Part shown: positions 31,888 through 39,803 of the stretch, piece after piece | Numbering within the stretch: the first letter of the stretch is position 1 | Layout: each line of letters opens with the position of its first letter | Assembly: GCA_004376975.1 (NCBI GenBank) | Contig: SOJA01000038.1 | Span: forward strand, 1 to 45,258 | Direction: 5' to 3' | DNA length: 45,258 nucleotides | From: Candidatus Bathyarchaeota archaeon | GTDB lineage: Archaea > Thermoproteota > Bathyarchaeia > Bathyarchaeales > UBA233 | Program-made: the position numbers and the translations under genes | Notes under the pieces: generated by a model | What the model was told of the DNA's origin: nothing | What the model saw: only the letters and a program-made list of their open reading frames with translations | Database searches by the model: none

Positions 31888-32474
31888 ATTTTCAATTAAA
31901 GGGTAGATTCATATTTTTTGCAACAGGCAACATCCACAAATTTAACGAAGCCCGCAAAGTTTTGGCTGAATATAAAGTAGCAGTGGGCATGCTTAGGGCT
32001 AAAGCGTTGGAAATCCAAAGTGACAGCCTAGAAGAAATTGTGAAAACAAGCGTTGTGGATGCCTTTAAGAGATGCAATTTGCCTTTGATAGCAGAAGACG
32101 CAGGATTATTCGTAGATTCATTAAATGGATTTCCAGGGCCATACGCCGCCTACGCTTATAAAACCATAGGTAACAAAGGCTTACTGAAACTTATGGAAAA
32201 CACCAAAAAAAGAAAGGCTAAGTTTCGTTCAGTAATAGCATACTATTCAGCAGAGCTGAAGTCGCCGATATGCTTTAAAGGAGAAGTTCTCGGCGAAATA
32301 ATGGGACAGGAAAGAAGAGGAAAACGTGAATCAGGCTTTGGTTTTGACCCTGTATTCAAACCAGTAAAGAGTAACAAAACATTTGCTGAGATGACCACTG
32401 TGGAGAAAAACAGGTATTCTCATAGGGCTCAAGCTCTAAGAGAATTTGTTGAATGGTACAAGAAATCTTCATAA
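31884..32474 (+). CDS. rdgB: XTP/dITP diphosphatase (Ham1/RdgB family)
   Basis: This house-cleaning enzyme hydrolyses non-canonical purine nucleoside triphosphates. The 196 residues carry FFATGNIHKFNEARKVL at the start (substrate motif TGNxxKxxE), the IAEDAGLFVDSLNGFPGPYAA stretch split around 70-90, FRSVIAYY, FKGEVLGEIM, and GFGFDPVFKP with the later SHRAQALREF. All are family signatures. The ATG overlaps the VOC stop. The pairing with Kae1 and Bud32 is seen in several archaea and suggests an operon of nucleic-acid maintenance genes. Confidence 0.94.
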   Translation: MNFQLKGRFIFFATGNIHKFNEARKVLAEYKVAVGMLRAKALEIQSDSLEEIVKTSVVDAFKRCNLPLIAEDAGLFVDSLNGFPGPYAAYAYKTIGNKGLLKLMENTKKRKAKFRSVIAYYSAELKSPICFKGEVLGEIMGQERRGKRESGFGFDPVFKPVKSNKTFAEMTTVEKNRYSHRAQALREFVEWYKKSS

Positions 32475-32505
32475 CAAAAACAGAAAAGTTATCAAATCAA
32501 TAATT

Positions 32506-32515
32506 TTAAATATCC
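32506..32515 (+). promoter_or_regulatory. Promoter of the uS15 gene
   Basis: TTTTAAATAT at 32506-32515 (TATA-like) predicts a transcript start near 32537 and a leader of about 17 bases with AAGGGAT before the ATG at 32554. Confidence 0.4.
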
Positions 32516-32553
32516 GTCTACACTCGCTCATACAGAGTCCAAAGGGATAAACA

Positions 32554-32994
32554 ATGCCGAAGAAGAGAAAGGGAAAATCCCATTCAACGAGACCGGTCAG
32601 CAAGCGTCCTCCAAGCTGGTGTAAATACCAGCCGGAAGAGGTAGAAGCCCTGGTTGTTAAACTGGCAAAAGAGGGACATCCTCCAAGCGTAATCGGAACA
32701 ATTCTAAGAGATCAATATTCAATTCCATTGGTTAAACCCTTCATCGGAAAAACAATAACGCAAATGCTAAAAGAAGCAGAGTTATCGCCATCTATACCAG
32801 AAGATCTTGGAGATCTGCTGAAAAGGGCTGCAGGACTTACTGTACACCTCGAAAAAAATAAAAGAGATTTGCACAACAAAAGATCTCTTCAAGTTGTCGA
32901 AGCAAAGATCTACAAGCTTTCAAGATATTACAAACGCAAAGGTGTCTTGCCACAAAAGTGGAAATACCAAGCTAAAACAGCCACCATAGTCTAG
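32554..32994 (+). CDS. rps15: Small ribosomal subunit protein uS15
   Basis: The archaeal/eukaryotic form of S15, 146 residues. The N-terminal extension is SRPVSKRPPSWC-like (HSTRPVSKRPPSWCKYQ), followed by EEVEALVVKLAKEGHPPSVIGTILRDQYS and VKPFIGKTITQML. The conserved S15 helices then contain LLKRAAGLTVHLEKNKRDLHNKRSLQ and a basic KLSRYYKRKGVLPQKWKY end. All features are normal. A DHH-family nuclease follows 136 bases later with its own promoter; in many archaea these genes are neighbours. Confidence 0.96.
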   Translation: MPKKRKGKSHSTRPVSKRPPSWCKYQPEEVEALVVKLAKEGHPPSVIGTILRDQYSIPLVKPFIGKTITQMLKEAELSPSIPEDLGDLLKRAAGLTVHLEKNKRDLHNKRSLQVVEAKIYKLSRYYKRKGVLPQKWKYQAKTATIV

Positions 32995-33130
32995 TAAGGC
33001 ATTATTTATATTCTGCAGGAATTGTTTGTCGTGTTTCAGTGTTGAGAAGCATAGGTGCCCAGAATGTTCGTCAGTTAAGAGTGCAAGACGTATCACCATT
33101 CTTAAATAATGCAGCTTCGCTAGCCTAACC

Positions 33131-34591
33131 GTGGTGGCTATGACTATAGATGAGAAGCAGATTTCAGATTTTTTGGATTCAGCTTCCCACGCTGCTAATA
33201 CAATATTGGAAACTGTTAAGGAAAACGGAGTTATCTATGTTTTTTCACATTTAGATGCAGATGGTCTTTCAGCTGCCGGGATCATTGCAAGAGCCTTATC
33301 TAGGCTTGACGCAAAATTTCGCATTAGAATAACTCAATGGATCGACGAGAAAATCATACAGGAAATCCTATCAGAAAAGCCCCAACTAATAGTTTTCACA
33401 GATATGGGAAGCGGCTACATCGACATGCTAAGTGAGAAACTTGCGAATTTCAAAATTGTAATTCTAGATCACCACCAAATAATCGGAGAACAAACAGCCA
33501 ATATCGTACATGTAAACCCGCATCTATATGAGATCGATGGAGCCAAGGATATTAGCGGCTCAGGAGTTACGTATTTTACAGCTAAAGCCATGGACAAAGC
33601 TAACATTGACTCGGCACCCGTGGCTGTTGTTGGAGCCCTTGGAGACATACAAGACAAGTATGATCAACGAATGCTCGGAGGACTAAACGGAAGAATAGTT
33701 GAAGACGCAAAAAGTACAGAACTCTTAACTGTTGAAAAAGACCTGATATTTTTCGGCAGAGAAACACGTCCTATCCACAGAACCCTAGCATCTACAACAA
33801 GTCCGTTCATCCCAGGCATAAGCGGTGAAGAAGACAAGAGCCTAGCCTTTCTAATAAGCCTAGACATCAAACCAAAGCATAACGACAAATGGCGAGCTCT
33901 AAGAGATCTTTCTGAACAGGAGAAGAAAAGACTGTGTTCGAATCTTGCAGACTATTTGCTATCAAAAGGCCTACACTATGAGGTCGCAAACCTCATTGGG
34001 CATGTATACATCTTAAATCGTGAGGAACCTTGGACCCCACTTAGAGACGCAAGAGAATTCTCGGTTTTGTTGAATGCAACTGGACGCATGGATAACCCAG
34101 GTCTCGGCGTAGCCGTATGCATGGGTGATAGAGGTTCAGCCCTTGAAGAAGCAAACAAAGTTTTACAGAAGTACCGGAGAACCATTGGAAAGTATCTGGG
34201 ATGGGTTATGGGAAAACCAGAGAAAATGCAGGAATTAGAAAACATATATGTCGTTCACGGTGAAGACTTCTTAAAAGACAAAATAGTAGGGGCAATCTCA
34301 TCCATTCTTTCAGTAAGCCTTCCAAACCCTGAAAAGCCATTGATTATATACGCCAATGTGAAAGAGGAAGAATTGGCAAAGTTTTCAGCGAGAACTGTAG
34401 ACAGGGTGACCAACAAGGGAGTTAATCTTGGAGAAGTGATGCAGGTTGCTGCTGAAAGATTTCTAGGAAAAGGCGGGGGACACAATGTAGCTGCGGGAGC
34501 ACAAGTTCCCATAGAGGACACTAGCACCTTCATAGAACTTGTCGATGAACTTGTTGGAAAACAACTGAGAGGCGAGAATATTGGAAGCTGA
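33131..34591 (+). CDS. DHH-family RecJ-like phosphoesterase (GAN-like)
   Basis: The protein resembles archaeal RecJ homologues such as the GINS-associated nuclease. In 486 residues it has SHLDADGLSAAG (39-50), a TDMG motif near 90, ILDHHQII with the DHH triad at 113-115, VVGALGD near 180, and the C-terminal DHHA1 signature GKGGGHNVAAGA. The motif order and length fit a single-strand 5'-3' exonuclease or nanoRNase. GTG at 33131 is the first start, with further GTG and ATG codons within three residues; CTTAAATAAT at 33101-33110 suggests a transcript starting near 33131. It overlaps pcc1 by 11 bases. Confidence 0.85.
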   Translation: MVAMTIDEKQISDFLDSASHAANTILETVKENGVIYVFSHLDADGLSAAGIIARALSRLDAKFRIRITQWIDEKIIQEILSEKPQLIVFTDMGSGYIDMLSEKLANFKIVILDHHQIIGEQTANIVHVNPHLYEIDGAKDISGSGVTYFTAKAMDKANIDSAPVAVVGALGDIQDKYDQRMLGGLNGRIVEDAKSTELLTVEKDLIFFGRETRPIHRTLASTTSPFIPGISGEEDKSLAFLISLDIKPKHNDKWRALRDLSEQEKKRLCSNLADYLLSKGLHYEVANLIGHVYILNREEPWTPLRDAREFSVLLNATGRMDNPGLGVAVCMGDRGSALEEANKVLQKYRRTIGKYLGWVMGKPEKMQELENIYVVHGEDFLKDKIVGAISSILSVSLPNPEKPLIIYANVKEEELAKFSARTVDRVTNKGVNLGEVMQVAAERFLGKGGGHNVAAGAQVPIEDTSTFIELVDELVGKQLRGENIGS

Positions 34592-34832
34592 AATCACGTT
34601 GGAGTTTTGCAGCGTCAAATATGCGGAAGCAGTTGCAAAAGCCGTTTCACCAGATAACTTCAAGGCACCGTCTGACCTGTCCATCAAGACGACTAGTGAA
34701 GGAAACAAGGTTATCACATCCATAAAATGTAGAAGGAAAATTTCAACATTTCTTGCTACAATCGACGACTTACTATTCTGTGTCTCAACAGCTGAGAAAA
34801 CCCTTCGAACAGCAAAGAAGCTTTGTCGATAG
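34581..34832 (+). CDS. pcc1: KEOPS subunit Pcc1
   Basis: Pcc1 is the dimerisation module of the KEOPS complex that helps position tRNA. The 83 residues match the family: an initial ITLEFCSVKYAEAVAKAVSPDN, LSIKTTSEGNKVITSIKC in the middle, and the diagnostic STFLATIDDLLFCVSTAEKTL toward the end. The start is TTG, eight bases after GAGG, and lies inside the last codons of the DHH nuclease gene, so the two are translationally coupled. With Kae1 and Bud32 at 29798-31470, three of the KEOPS subunits are encoded in this window. Confidence 0.9.
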   Translation: MEAEITLEFCSVKYAEAVAKAVSPDNFKAPSDLSIKTTSEGNKVITSIKCRRKISTFLATIDDLLFCVSTAEKTLRTAKKLCR

Positions 34833-34919
34833 GCTTTCAAACTTAATCGCAAGGTTAAATAGACATTTCAATATAAACTTAAAAGATTAAACCACAAGCA
34901 ACTGAGTGTAAATGACAAA

Positions 34920-36209
34920 ATGCTGGACATTAAACTTATCCGTTCAAATTCAGAGTTCGTAAAGAACAATCTGAAGAAGAGGGGAGATCCTGAAAACCTG
35001 AAAGTGTTAAAGGAACTCATCAAGTATGACAAGAGATGGCGGCAACTCCTAACACAATTGAACAAGCTCAGACATGATAGAAGACTGATAACAACAGAGA
35101 TTGCAGCTCTCAAGAAGAAAAGGAAAGATGTCAGCAGCAAAATTTCTAAGGCAAAAACAATCGACAAAAAAATCACAGCTTTGAAAACACAGGTAAATGA
35201 ATATGAGGAAAAAGTGCACCGATGCCTCATGGGAATCCCAAACCTCTTACACAAATCAGTTCCAATAGGCAGAGAGGAAAAGGATAATGTTCAAGTGAGA
35301 ACATGGAGTGAAGCACCGAAATTCAGCTTTCCCGTTAAGGACCACATAGAGTTAGGATTAAGCCTAGATATAGTAGACATTGAACGAGCTGGAAAAACTG
35401 CTGGAGCTAGATTCTTCTATCTAAAAAGAGAAGGCGTTCTCCTTGATATGGCCCTAATAAACTTCGCCTTAGAAGAAATGATAAACAAAGGCTACACGCC
35501 TATAGAGCCGCCTTTCCTTATGAGACGGAAGCCATATGAAGGCGTTGTGGCACTAAGCGATTTTGAAAGTGATCTATACAAAATTGAAAATGAAGATTTG
35601 TACTTGATTGCAACTTCAGAACATCCCATGGCAGCAATGTATATGAATGAAGTGATAAAGACACATGACCTGCCGCTTAAGCTTGTTGGGGTAAGCACAA
35701 ACTTTAGAAAGGAAGCGGGAGCACATGGAAAAGACACGCGTGGGATCTTTCGCACCCACCAGTTCAACAAAGTTGAACAATTTGTTTTCTGTAAACCCGA
35801 AGATTCGTGGAAAATACATGAAGAGCTAATACGGAATGCTGAAGAACTTGTTCAAAAACTCGATCTGTCATATCGTGTTGTAAACTGTTGTACAGGCGAC
35901 ATTGGTACGGTAGCCGCTAAGAAATATGATATAGAGGCGTGGATGCCTGCCCAAAACGCTTATCGAGAGATAAGCTCATGTAGCAACTGCACAGATTACC
36001 AAGCAAGAAGACTGAACATAAAGTATAGAGAGAAGGTGGGTGCACCGCCAAAAGATTTTGTGCATACTTTGAATTCGACGGCTTTAGCCACTGGCAGAAT
36101 GATTGTTGCAATCCTTGAAAATTATCAGCAAGAGGATGGCTCCGTCATTGTTCCGAAAGTCTTAAGGAAATATATGAGTGGCACGGAAAAGATAGAGCCT
36201 AAACGGTAA
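34920..36209 (+). CDS. serS: Seryl-tRNA synthetase, canonical type
   Basis: It charges tRNA-Ser. The 429 residues comprise the long N-terminal coiled-coil arm (about 1-115; rich in Lys/Glu, with LLTQLNKLRHDRR) and a class II catalytic core. Motif 2 is STNFRKEAGAHGKDTRGIFR and motif 3 begins at LNSTALATGRMIVAILENYQ. TSEHPMAA and EISSCSNCTDYQARR are also typical. This is the common SerRS, not the rare methanogen type. A TATA-like stretch ATATAAACTTAAAAG (34871-34885) supplies a promoter. It follows pcc1 by about 90 bases and precedes the eS1 gene. Confidence 0.96.
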   Translation: MLDIKLIRSNSEFVKNNLKKRGDPENLKVLKELIKYDKRWRQLLTQLNKLRHDRRLITTEIAALKKKRKDVSSKISKAKTIDKKITALKTQVNEYEEKVHRCLMGIPNLLHKSVPIGREEKDNVQVRTWSEAPKFSFPVKDHIELGLSLDIVDIERAGKTAGARFFYLKREGVLLDMALINFALEEMINKGYTPIEPPFLMRRKPYEGVVALSDFESDLYKIENEDLYLIATSEHPMAAMYMNEVIKTHDLPLKLVGVSTNFRKEAGAHGKDTRGIFRTHQFNKVEQFVFCKPEDSWKIHEELIRNAEELVQKLDLSYRVVNCCTGDIGTVAAKKYDIEAWMPAQNAYREISSCSNCTDYQARRLNIKYREKVGAPPKDFVHTLNSTALATGRMIVAILENYQQEDGSVIVPKVLRKYMSGTEKIEPKR

Positions 36210-36248
36210 AGCTTTTAATACTATAATGTGGATTTTCAAGCTACATTT

Positions 36249-36254
36249 GGAGGG
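36249..36254 (+). promoter_or_regulatory. Strong ribosome binding site of eS1
   Basis: GGAGGG stands five bases before the TTG at 36260 and decides this start. A TATA-like CTTTTAATACT near 36212-36222 lies upstream. Confidence 0.5.
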
Positions 36255-36259
36255 TATAC

Positions 36260-36880
36260 TTGTCTCGAAGAAGACATTTAAGGGATAAATGGCGTGGCAA
36301 ATCATGGTTCACAGTGCTGGCTCCATCATACTTTGGGAATGTTGAGTTAGGAGCCGTGCCAGCCGCTGAACAGGAAAACCTAATTGGAAGAGTAATTAAC
36401 TCCACGTTGTATGAGGTAACAAACGATTTTGCTCATCAATATTTGAAAATATATTTCCAAATAACCGAGGTTGACGGCAAGACTGCCAACACAATGTTCA
36501 AGGGACATGAATATTCACGGGACTACTTAAGAAGCCTTGTCAGGCGGAGAACAACAAAAGTTGAGGGAATGTGCGATGTCACAACGAAAGACGGATACAA
36601 ACTGCGAGTGGCTGTTTGCGCCTTTACGCTCTCAAGAATTAAGACAACGCAGGAGCATGCTATTCGGGCCATAACGGAGAAAATTGTCAGGGAGAAGGCT
36701 TCAATACTTACTTTAGATCAGTTTGCTCAGGAAATGGTTCTTGGAAAGATAGCGTCAGATATTTACAATGAAGCTAAAAAAATAGCTCCTTTGCGTCATG
36801 TAGGAGTTAGGAAATCCAAACTTTTGAAATCTTTGGCTCAGTTGAAGTTGCAAGCGCAGGCGCAAACTCAGAAAGTTTAA
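36260..36880 (+). CDS. rps3ae: Small ribosomal subunit protein eS1 (S3ae)
   Basis: The 206 residues follow the S3ae pattern: DKWRGKSWFTVLAPSYFGNVELG at the start, NLIGRVINSTLYEVTNDFAHQYLKI split over about 40-66, KGHEYSRDYLRSLVRRRTTKVEG, VAVCAFTLSRIKTTQ, and LDQFAQEMVLGKIASDIYNEAKKIAPLR. The C-terminal tail is Gln/Ala-rich (QAQAQTQKV). The start is TTG with GGAGGG upstream. It is the last gene of the plus-strand information-processing run and converges with korC, seven bases between ends. Confidence 0.95.
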   Translation: MSRRRHLRDKWRGKSWFTVLAPSYFGNVELGAVPAAEQENLIGRVINSTLYEVTNDFAHQYLKIYFQITEVDGKTANTMFKGHEYSRDYLRSLVRRRTTKVEGMCDVTTKDGYKLRVAVCAFTLSRIKTTQEHAIRAITEKIVREKASILTLDQFAQEMVLGKIASDIYNEAKKIAPLRHVGVRKSKLLKSLAQLKLQAQAQTQKV

Positions 36881-36886
36881 GAAGCT

Positions 36887-37432
36887 TCAGCTCGCCATAA
36901 GATTTTTCCCGTACTCATAGCCTTTTTCGAACGTTGCCAGATTCAATTCTACAAATGCCTTGGGAACATTACGCCTTATCGATTCTTTCAAATGCTCTGC
37001 ATCCAGCAAGTCTGTTATTGCTGCGAATGCTCCTATCATAACAACATTTGCAACTATTTTTTTACCAAGCTTTTCAGCAATCCTTGTTGCCGGAACCTCA
37101 TATAGGTTAGCTTTCAGGTTTTCCCTTTGGTTTGGCACCAAGTCTGGATCCACTATAAGTATGCCGTTTTCTTTCAAGTCGTCTACATATTGTGAGTAGG
37201 CTTCCTGAGACATCGCAACCAGAATATCGGGATGCTCAACCTTTGGAAAATCTATGTCTTCGTCAGAAATTATCACCTCTGATTTGCAGCGGCCCCCCCT
37301 TGATTCTGGACCATAGGATGCTGCTTGGATGGCGTTCTTATCTCCATAAACGCATGAAGCCGTGGCTAAAATCAAACCAGTTCTTATGATTCCTTGTCCG
37401 CCAAAACCGCCGATACGTATTTCCACACGCAT
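36887..37432 (-). CDS. korC: 2-oxoacid:ferredoxin oxidoreductase gamma subunit
   Basis: The 181-residue gamma subunit belongs to the four-subunit ferredoxin-dependent 2-oxoacid oxidoreductases. IGGFGGQGIIRTGLILA opens it, followed by SYGPESRGGRCKSEV, the conserved subunit interface motif, and later VVMIGAFAAI. It is the fourth gene of korD-korA-korB-korC on the minus strand, four bases after korB. The gene order agrees with methanogen 2-oxoglutarate synthases, so 2-oxoglutarate is the best guess for substrate, although branched-chain or other 2-oxoacids cannot be excluded from sequence. Confidence 0.9.
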   Translation of the reverse strand: MRVEIRIGGFGGQGIIRTGLILATASCVYGDKNAIQAASYGPESRGGRCKSEVIISDEDIDFPKVEHPDILVAMSQEAYSQYVDDLKENGILIVDPDLVPNQRENLKANLYEVPATRIAEKLGKKIVANVVMIGAFAAITDLLDAEHLKESIRRNVPKAFVELNLATFEKGYEYGKNLMAS

Positions 37433-37436
37433 GATC

Positions 37437-38285
37437 TTAGTCTCCCTTCAACTTTTGCTGAACCGCCATAAACTGTTTCTGAAGCAGTTCTCCATACGTT
37501 GGCTTTTCAATGTCAACGAATTCACCAACCACTATTTTTTCCATCGTAATTTCAGCCTTTGCAGGGTCATAGCCATGCCTTATCTCAGATATTTGCCTGT
37601 ACTTCATCATTGTATCAACAGCTTTTCCAAGCTTGTTCCGTCTTCCATAAACTTCTGGACATGGAGAAATGACTTCGATAAACTTGAAGCCTTTTTTTTG
37701 CAGAGCTTTTTTAATGGATTCCGTAAGTCTTTTAACGTGTAGCACAGTCCATCTAGCCACGTAGACTGCGCCTGCAGCAGCTGCTAAATGGACAAGATTG
37801 AATGGATGTTCAATGTTGCCGTAAGGCGTAGTTGTCGTGTATGAACCCAGGGTAGTTGTAGGTCCAGACTGGCCACCTGTCATCCCATAATTAAAGTTGT
37901 TTGAACAGATCACTGTCATATCTACATTTCGTCTTGCAGCATGGATAAAATGGTTTCCACCAATTGCGAACAGATCCCCGTCACCACTAATAACTGCGAC
38001 TGTTAATTTCGGATTCGCAAGTTTTACTCCAGTTGCCAAAGCTATGGGACGGCCGTGGGTAGTGTGGAAAGAATCGCAGGCTATATAACCTGCAGCTCGT
38101 CCTATACATCCTATTCCTGAAACAACAGCAAACTTGTCCATGTCTATACCTAAATCATCAAGGGCCTTCACAAAACAGTTTAGGATTATTCCATCCCCGC
38201 AGCCTGCACACCATATGTGCGGAAACCTTTCCACACGAAGGTATTTGGCTAGTGGACGTCGTTTAAATTCTTGCATGGCAGTCAT
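37437..38285 (-). CDS. korB: 2-oxoacid:ferredoxin oxidoreductase beta subunit
   Basis: The beta subunit binds thiamine diphosphate and, in this family, a [4Fe-4S] cluster. In 282 residues, WCAGCGDGIILNCF carries the first cysteines, VSGIGCIGRAAGY follows, and VISGDGDLFAIGGNHFIHAARR with CSNNFNYGMTGGQ is the TPP/Mg site (GDG...NN motif). THGRPIALATG is the conserved HGR motif. The gene overlaps korA by four bases. This reversible step can either make or use low-potential ferredoxin, a partner for the HdrA proteins encoded on both sides of the window. Confidence 0.93.
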   Translation of the reverse strand: MTAMQEFKRRPLAKYLRVERFPHIWCAGCGDGIILNCFVKALDDLGIDMDKFAVVSGIGCIGRAAGYIACDSFHTTHGRPIALATGVKLANPKLTVAVISGDGDLFAIGGNHFIHAARRNVDMTVICSNNFNYGMTGGQSGPTTTLGSYTTTTPYGNIEHPFNLVHLAAAAGAVYVARWTVLHVKRLTESIKKALQKKGFKFIEVISPCPEVYGRRNKLGKAVDTMMKYRQISEIRHGYDPAKAEITMEKIVVGEFVDIEKPTYGELLQKQFMAVQQKLKGD

Positions 38286-39439
38286 GCTTTTGCGGCCCTC
38301 CTTATAACTCTGAAGATTTCAGAGGGACTATGTGGTTCTCCTCCAATTTTGGATAAGAAATGTACTGGTGTCTCTTTGGTCACCCTTTCAACTTCTCTTA
38401 CGACCTGTCCGCAATTCATTTCTGGAACAACTATTGCCTTTACGCGGTTGGATAACTCTTCAATTTGCTTTTCGGGAAAGGGCCAAACCGTTACAAGCCT
38501 CAGCAGACCTGCCTTTATTCCGGTTTTGCGGGCTTTTCTCACGGCGTTCAATGAGGATCTTGAAGGAATACCATAAGCGATAACCACTACTTCAGCGTCT
38601 TCAAGCATGAATTCATGAGTCATAATTATTTTGTCAGCGTTTTCATTTATCTTATTGCAGAGTCTGTTTACAAGTTCATGTTGTATCTTGGGATCAGTTG
38701 TTTTTGGATACCCATACTCATCGTGGGTTAGTCCTGTGACATGAACACGATAGCCTTCCCCAAAACATGCCATGGGAGGAACTAAATTTTCATCAGGCTT
38801 GAATGGAATATACTTGTCTGGAGGAACTGTAGGTTTCTCACGCTGCACAGTTTCAATTTCTTCAGGTGGCGGAATCACAACGCGTTCCCACAAGTGGCCT
38901 GTAAAACCATCTGCTAAAAGAAAGGTTGGGACACGATAAACTTCTGCCAAGTTAAAGCATCTAATGGTTAAATCAAACATTTCTTGCACGGAAGCTGGGG
39001 CTAAAGCGATTACTCCGTAGTCCCCGTGAGAACCCCATCTTGATTGCATGACATCTTGTTGTGCTCCTTCAGTTGGTTGCCCAGTGCTCGGAGCACCTCG
39101 CATAACGTTTACAACGACGCATGGTGTTTCAGTCATAACTGCTAAACCGATGTTTTCCTGCATTAAACTAAATCCTGGTCCGGAAGTTGCGGTCATGGCT
39201 TTTGCTCCAGCCCAGCTTGCACCAATTATTGCGGCCATGGAGGCTAACTCATCCTCCATCTGAACAAACATTCCGCCAACTTCAATCATCCTTCGGGCCA
39301 TTCGCTCAGCTATTTCCGTTGCAGGTGTAATAGGGTAGCCCGCAAAGAACCTGCATCCGGCAGCTATTGCGCCTTCAGCACATGCAACATCTCCTTGCAT
39401 TAGATGCTTCCCAGTTAATACCTCTCTCTGCATACTCAT
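38282..39439 (-). CDS. korA: 2-oxoacid:ferredoxin oxidoreductase alpha subunit
   Basis: The 385-residue alpha subunit shows GDVACAEGAIAAGCRFFAGYPITPATEIAE split over about 17-47, MEDELASMAAIIGASWAGAKAMTATSGPGFSLM split over about 61-93, and the GAPSTGQPTEGAQQD loop, which are all expected of this subunit. The C-terminal domain has EVVVIAYGIPSRSS and the later VVPEMNCGQVVREVE. The KorA-type fold (domains I and II) lacks the ferredoxin part, which is encoded separately by korD. It overlaps korD and korB by four bases each, a tightly coupled operon. Confidence 0.93.
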   Translation of the reverse strand: MSMQREVLTGKHLMQGDVACAEGAIAAGCRFFAGYPITPATEIAERMARRMIEVGGMFVQMEDELASMAAIIGASWAGAKAMTATSGPGFSLMQENIGLAVMTETPCVVVNVMRGAPSTGQPTEGAQQDVMQSRWGSHGDYGVIALAPASVQEMFDLTIRCFNLAEVYRVPTFLLADGFTGHLWERVVIPPPEEIETVQREKPTVPPDKYIPFKPDENLVPPMACFGEGYRVHVTGLTHDEYGYPKTTDPKIQHELVNRLCNKINENADKIIMTHEFMLEDAEVVVIAYGIPSRSSLNAVRKARKTGIKAGLLRLVTVWPFPEKQIEELSNRVKAIVVPEMNCGQVVREVERVTKETPVHFLSKIGGEPHSPSEIFRVIRRAAKA

Positions 39440-39711
39440 TGCTCTTCATCACTTTCTTTTTTGTCCAAGTGAATTGCAAAATCAGGGCATATTGTCTCAC
39501 AGAGACCACAGCCAATACATGCATCCTCACTTTTTAGCTTCGGCGGATGAACACCTTTTGCGTTCAGCTTTTCTGATTCCTCCAGAGCATTCACGGGACA
39601 GAATTCTATACAGAAATTGCATCCTTTACAAAAATCTTCAATAACCTTCCATTCGACTTCGGCAAGTTTCTTCCTCTTTACAACTTGTGCCGCCGATCTG
39701 CTGATACTCAT
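39436..39711 (-). CDS. korD: 2-oxoacid:ferredoxin oxidoreductase delta subunit (ferredoxin)
   Basis: The 91 residues form a two-cluster ferredoxin: CKGCNFCIEFCP and CIGCGLCETICP, each C-x2-C-x2-C-x3-C. This small subunit relays electrons from the TPP-bearing beta subunit to free ferredoxin. It is first in the kor operon. Two TATA-like stretches lie upstream, TTTATATC (about 39763-39770) and TATAAAAA (about 39790-39797), read on the minus strand, with GAGATGG before the ATG. The hdrA gene upstream ends 92 bases away. Confidence 0.93.
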   Translation of the reverse strand: MSISRSAAQVVKRKKLAEVEWKVIEDFCKGCNFCIEFCPVNALEESEKLNAKGVHPPKLKSEDACIGCGLCETICPDFAIHLDKKESDEEQ

Positions 39712-39762
39712 ATTTCCATCTCAGCTGGATGAGTTTATCTTTTCGGGATAGGGAAGTAACAA

Positions 39763-39797
39763 AGATATAAAGGTTTACAAACGTAAAGATTTTTATA
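39763..39797 (-). promoter_or_regulatory. Promoter region of the kor operon with a small dyad
   Basis: A dyad TTTAC (39774-39778), AAAC, GTAAA (39783-39787) lies between two TATA candidates, one at about 39763-39770 and one at about 39790-39797 (minus-strand sense). The dyad abuts the nearer box at its upstream side, a typical activator or repressor position. This is inferred only. Confidence 0.35.
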
Positions 39798-39803
39798 CAT
39801 GAC

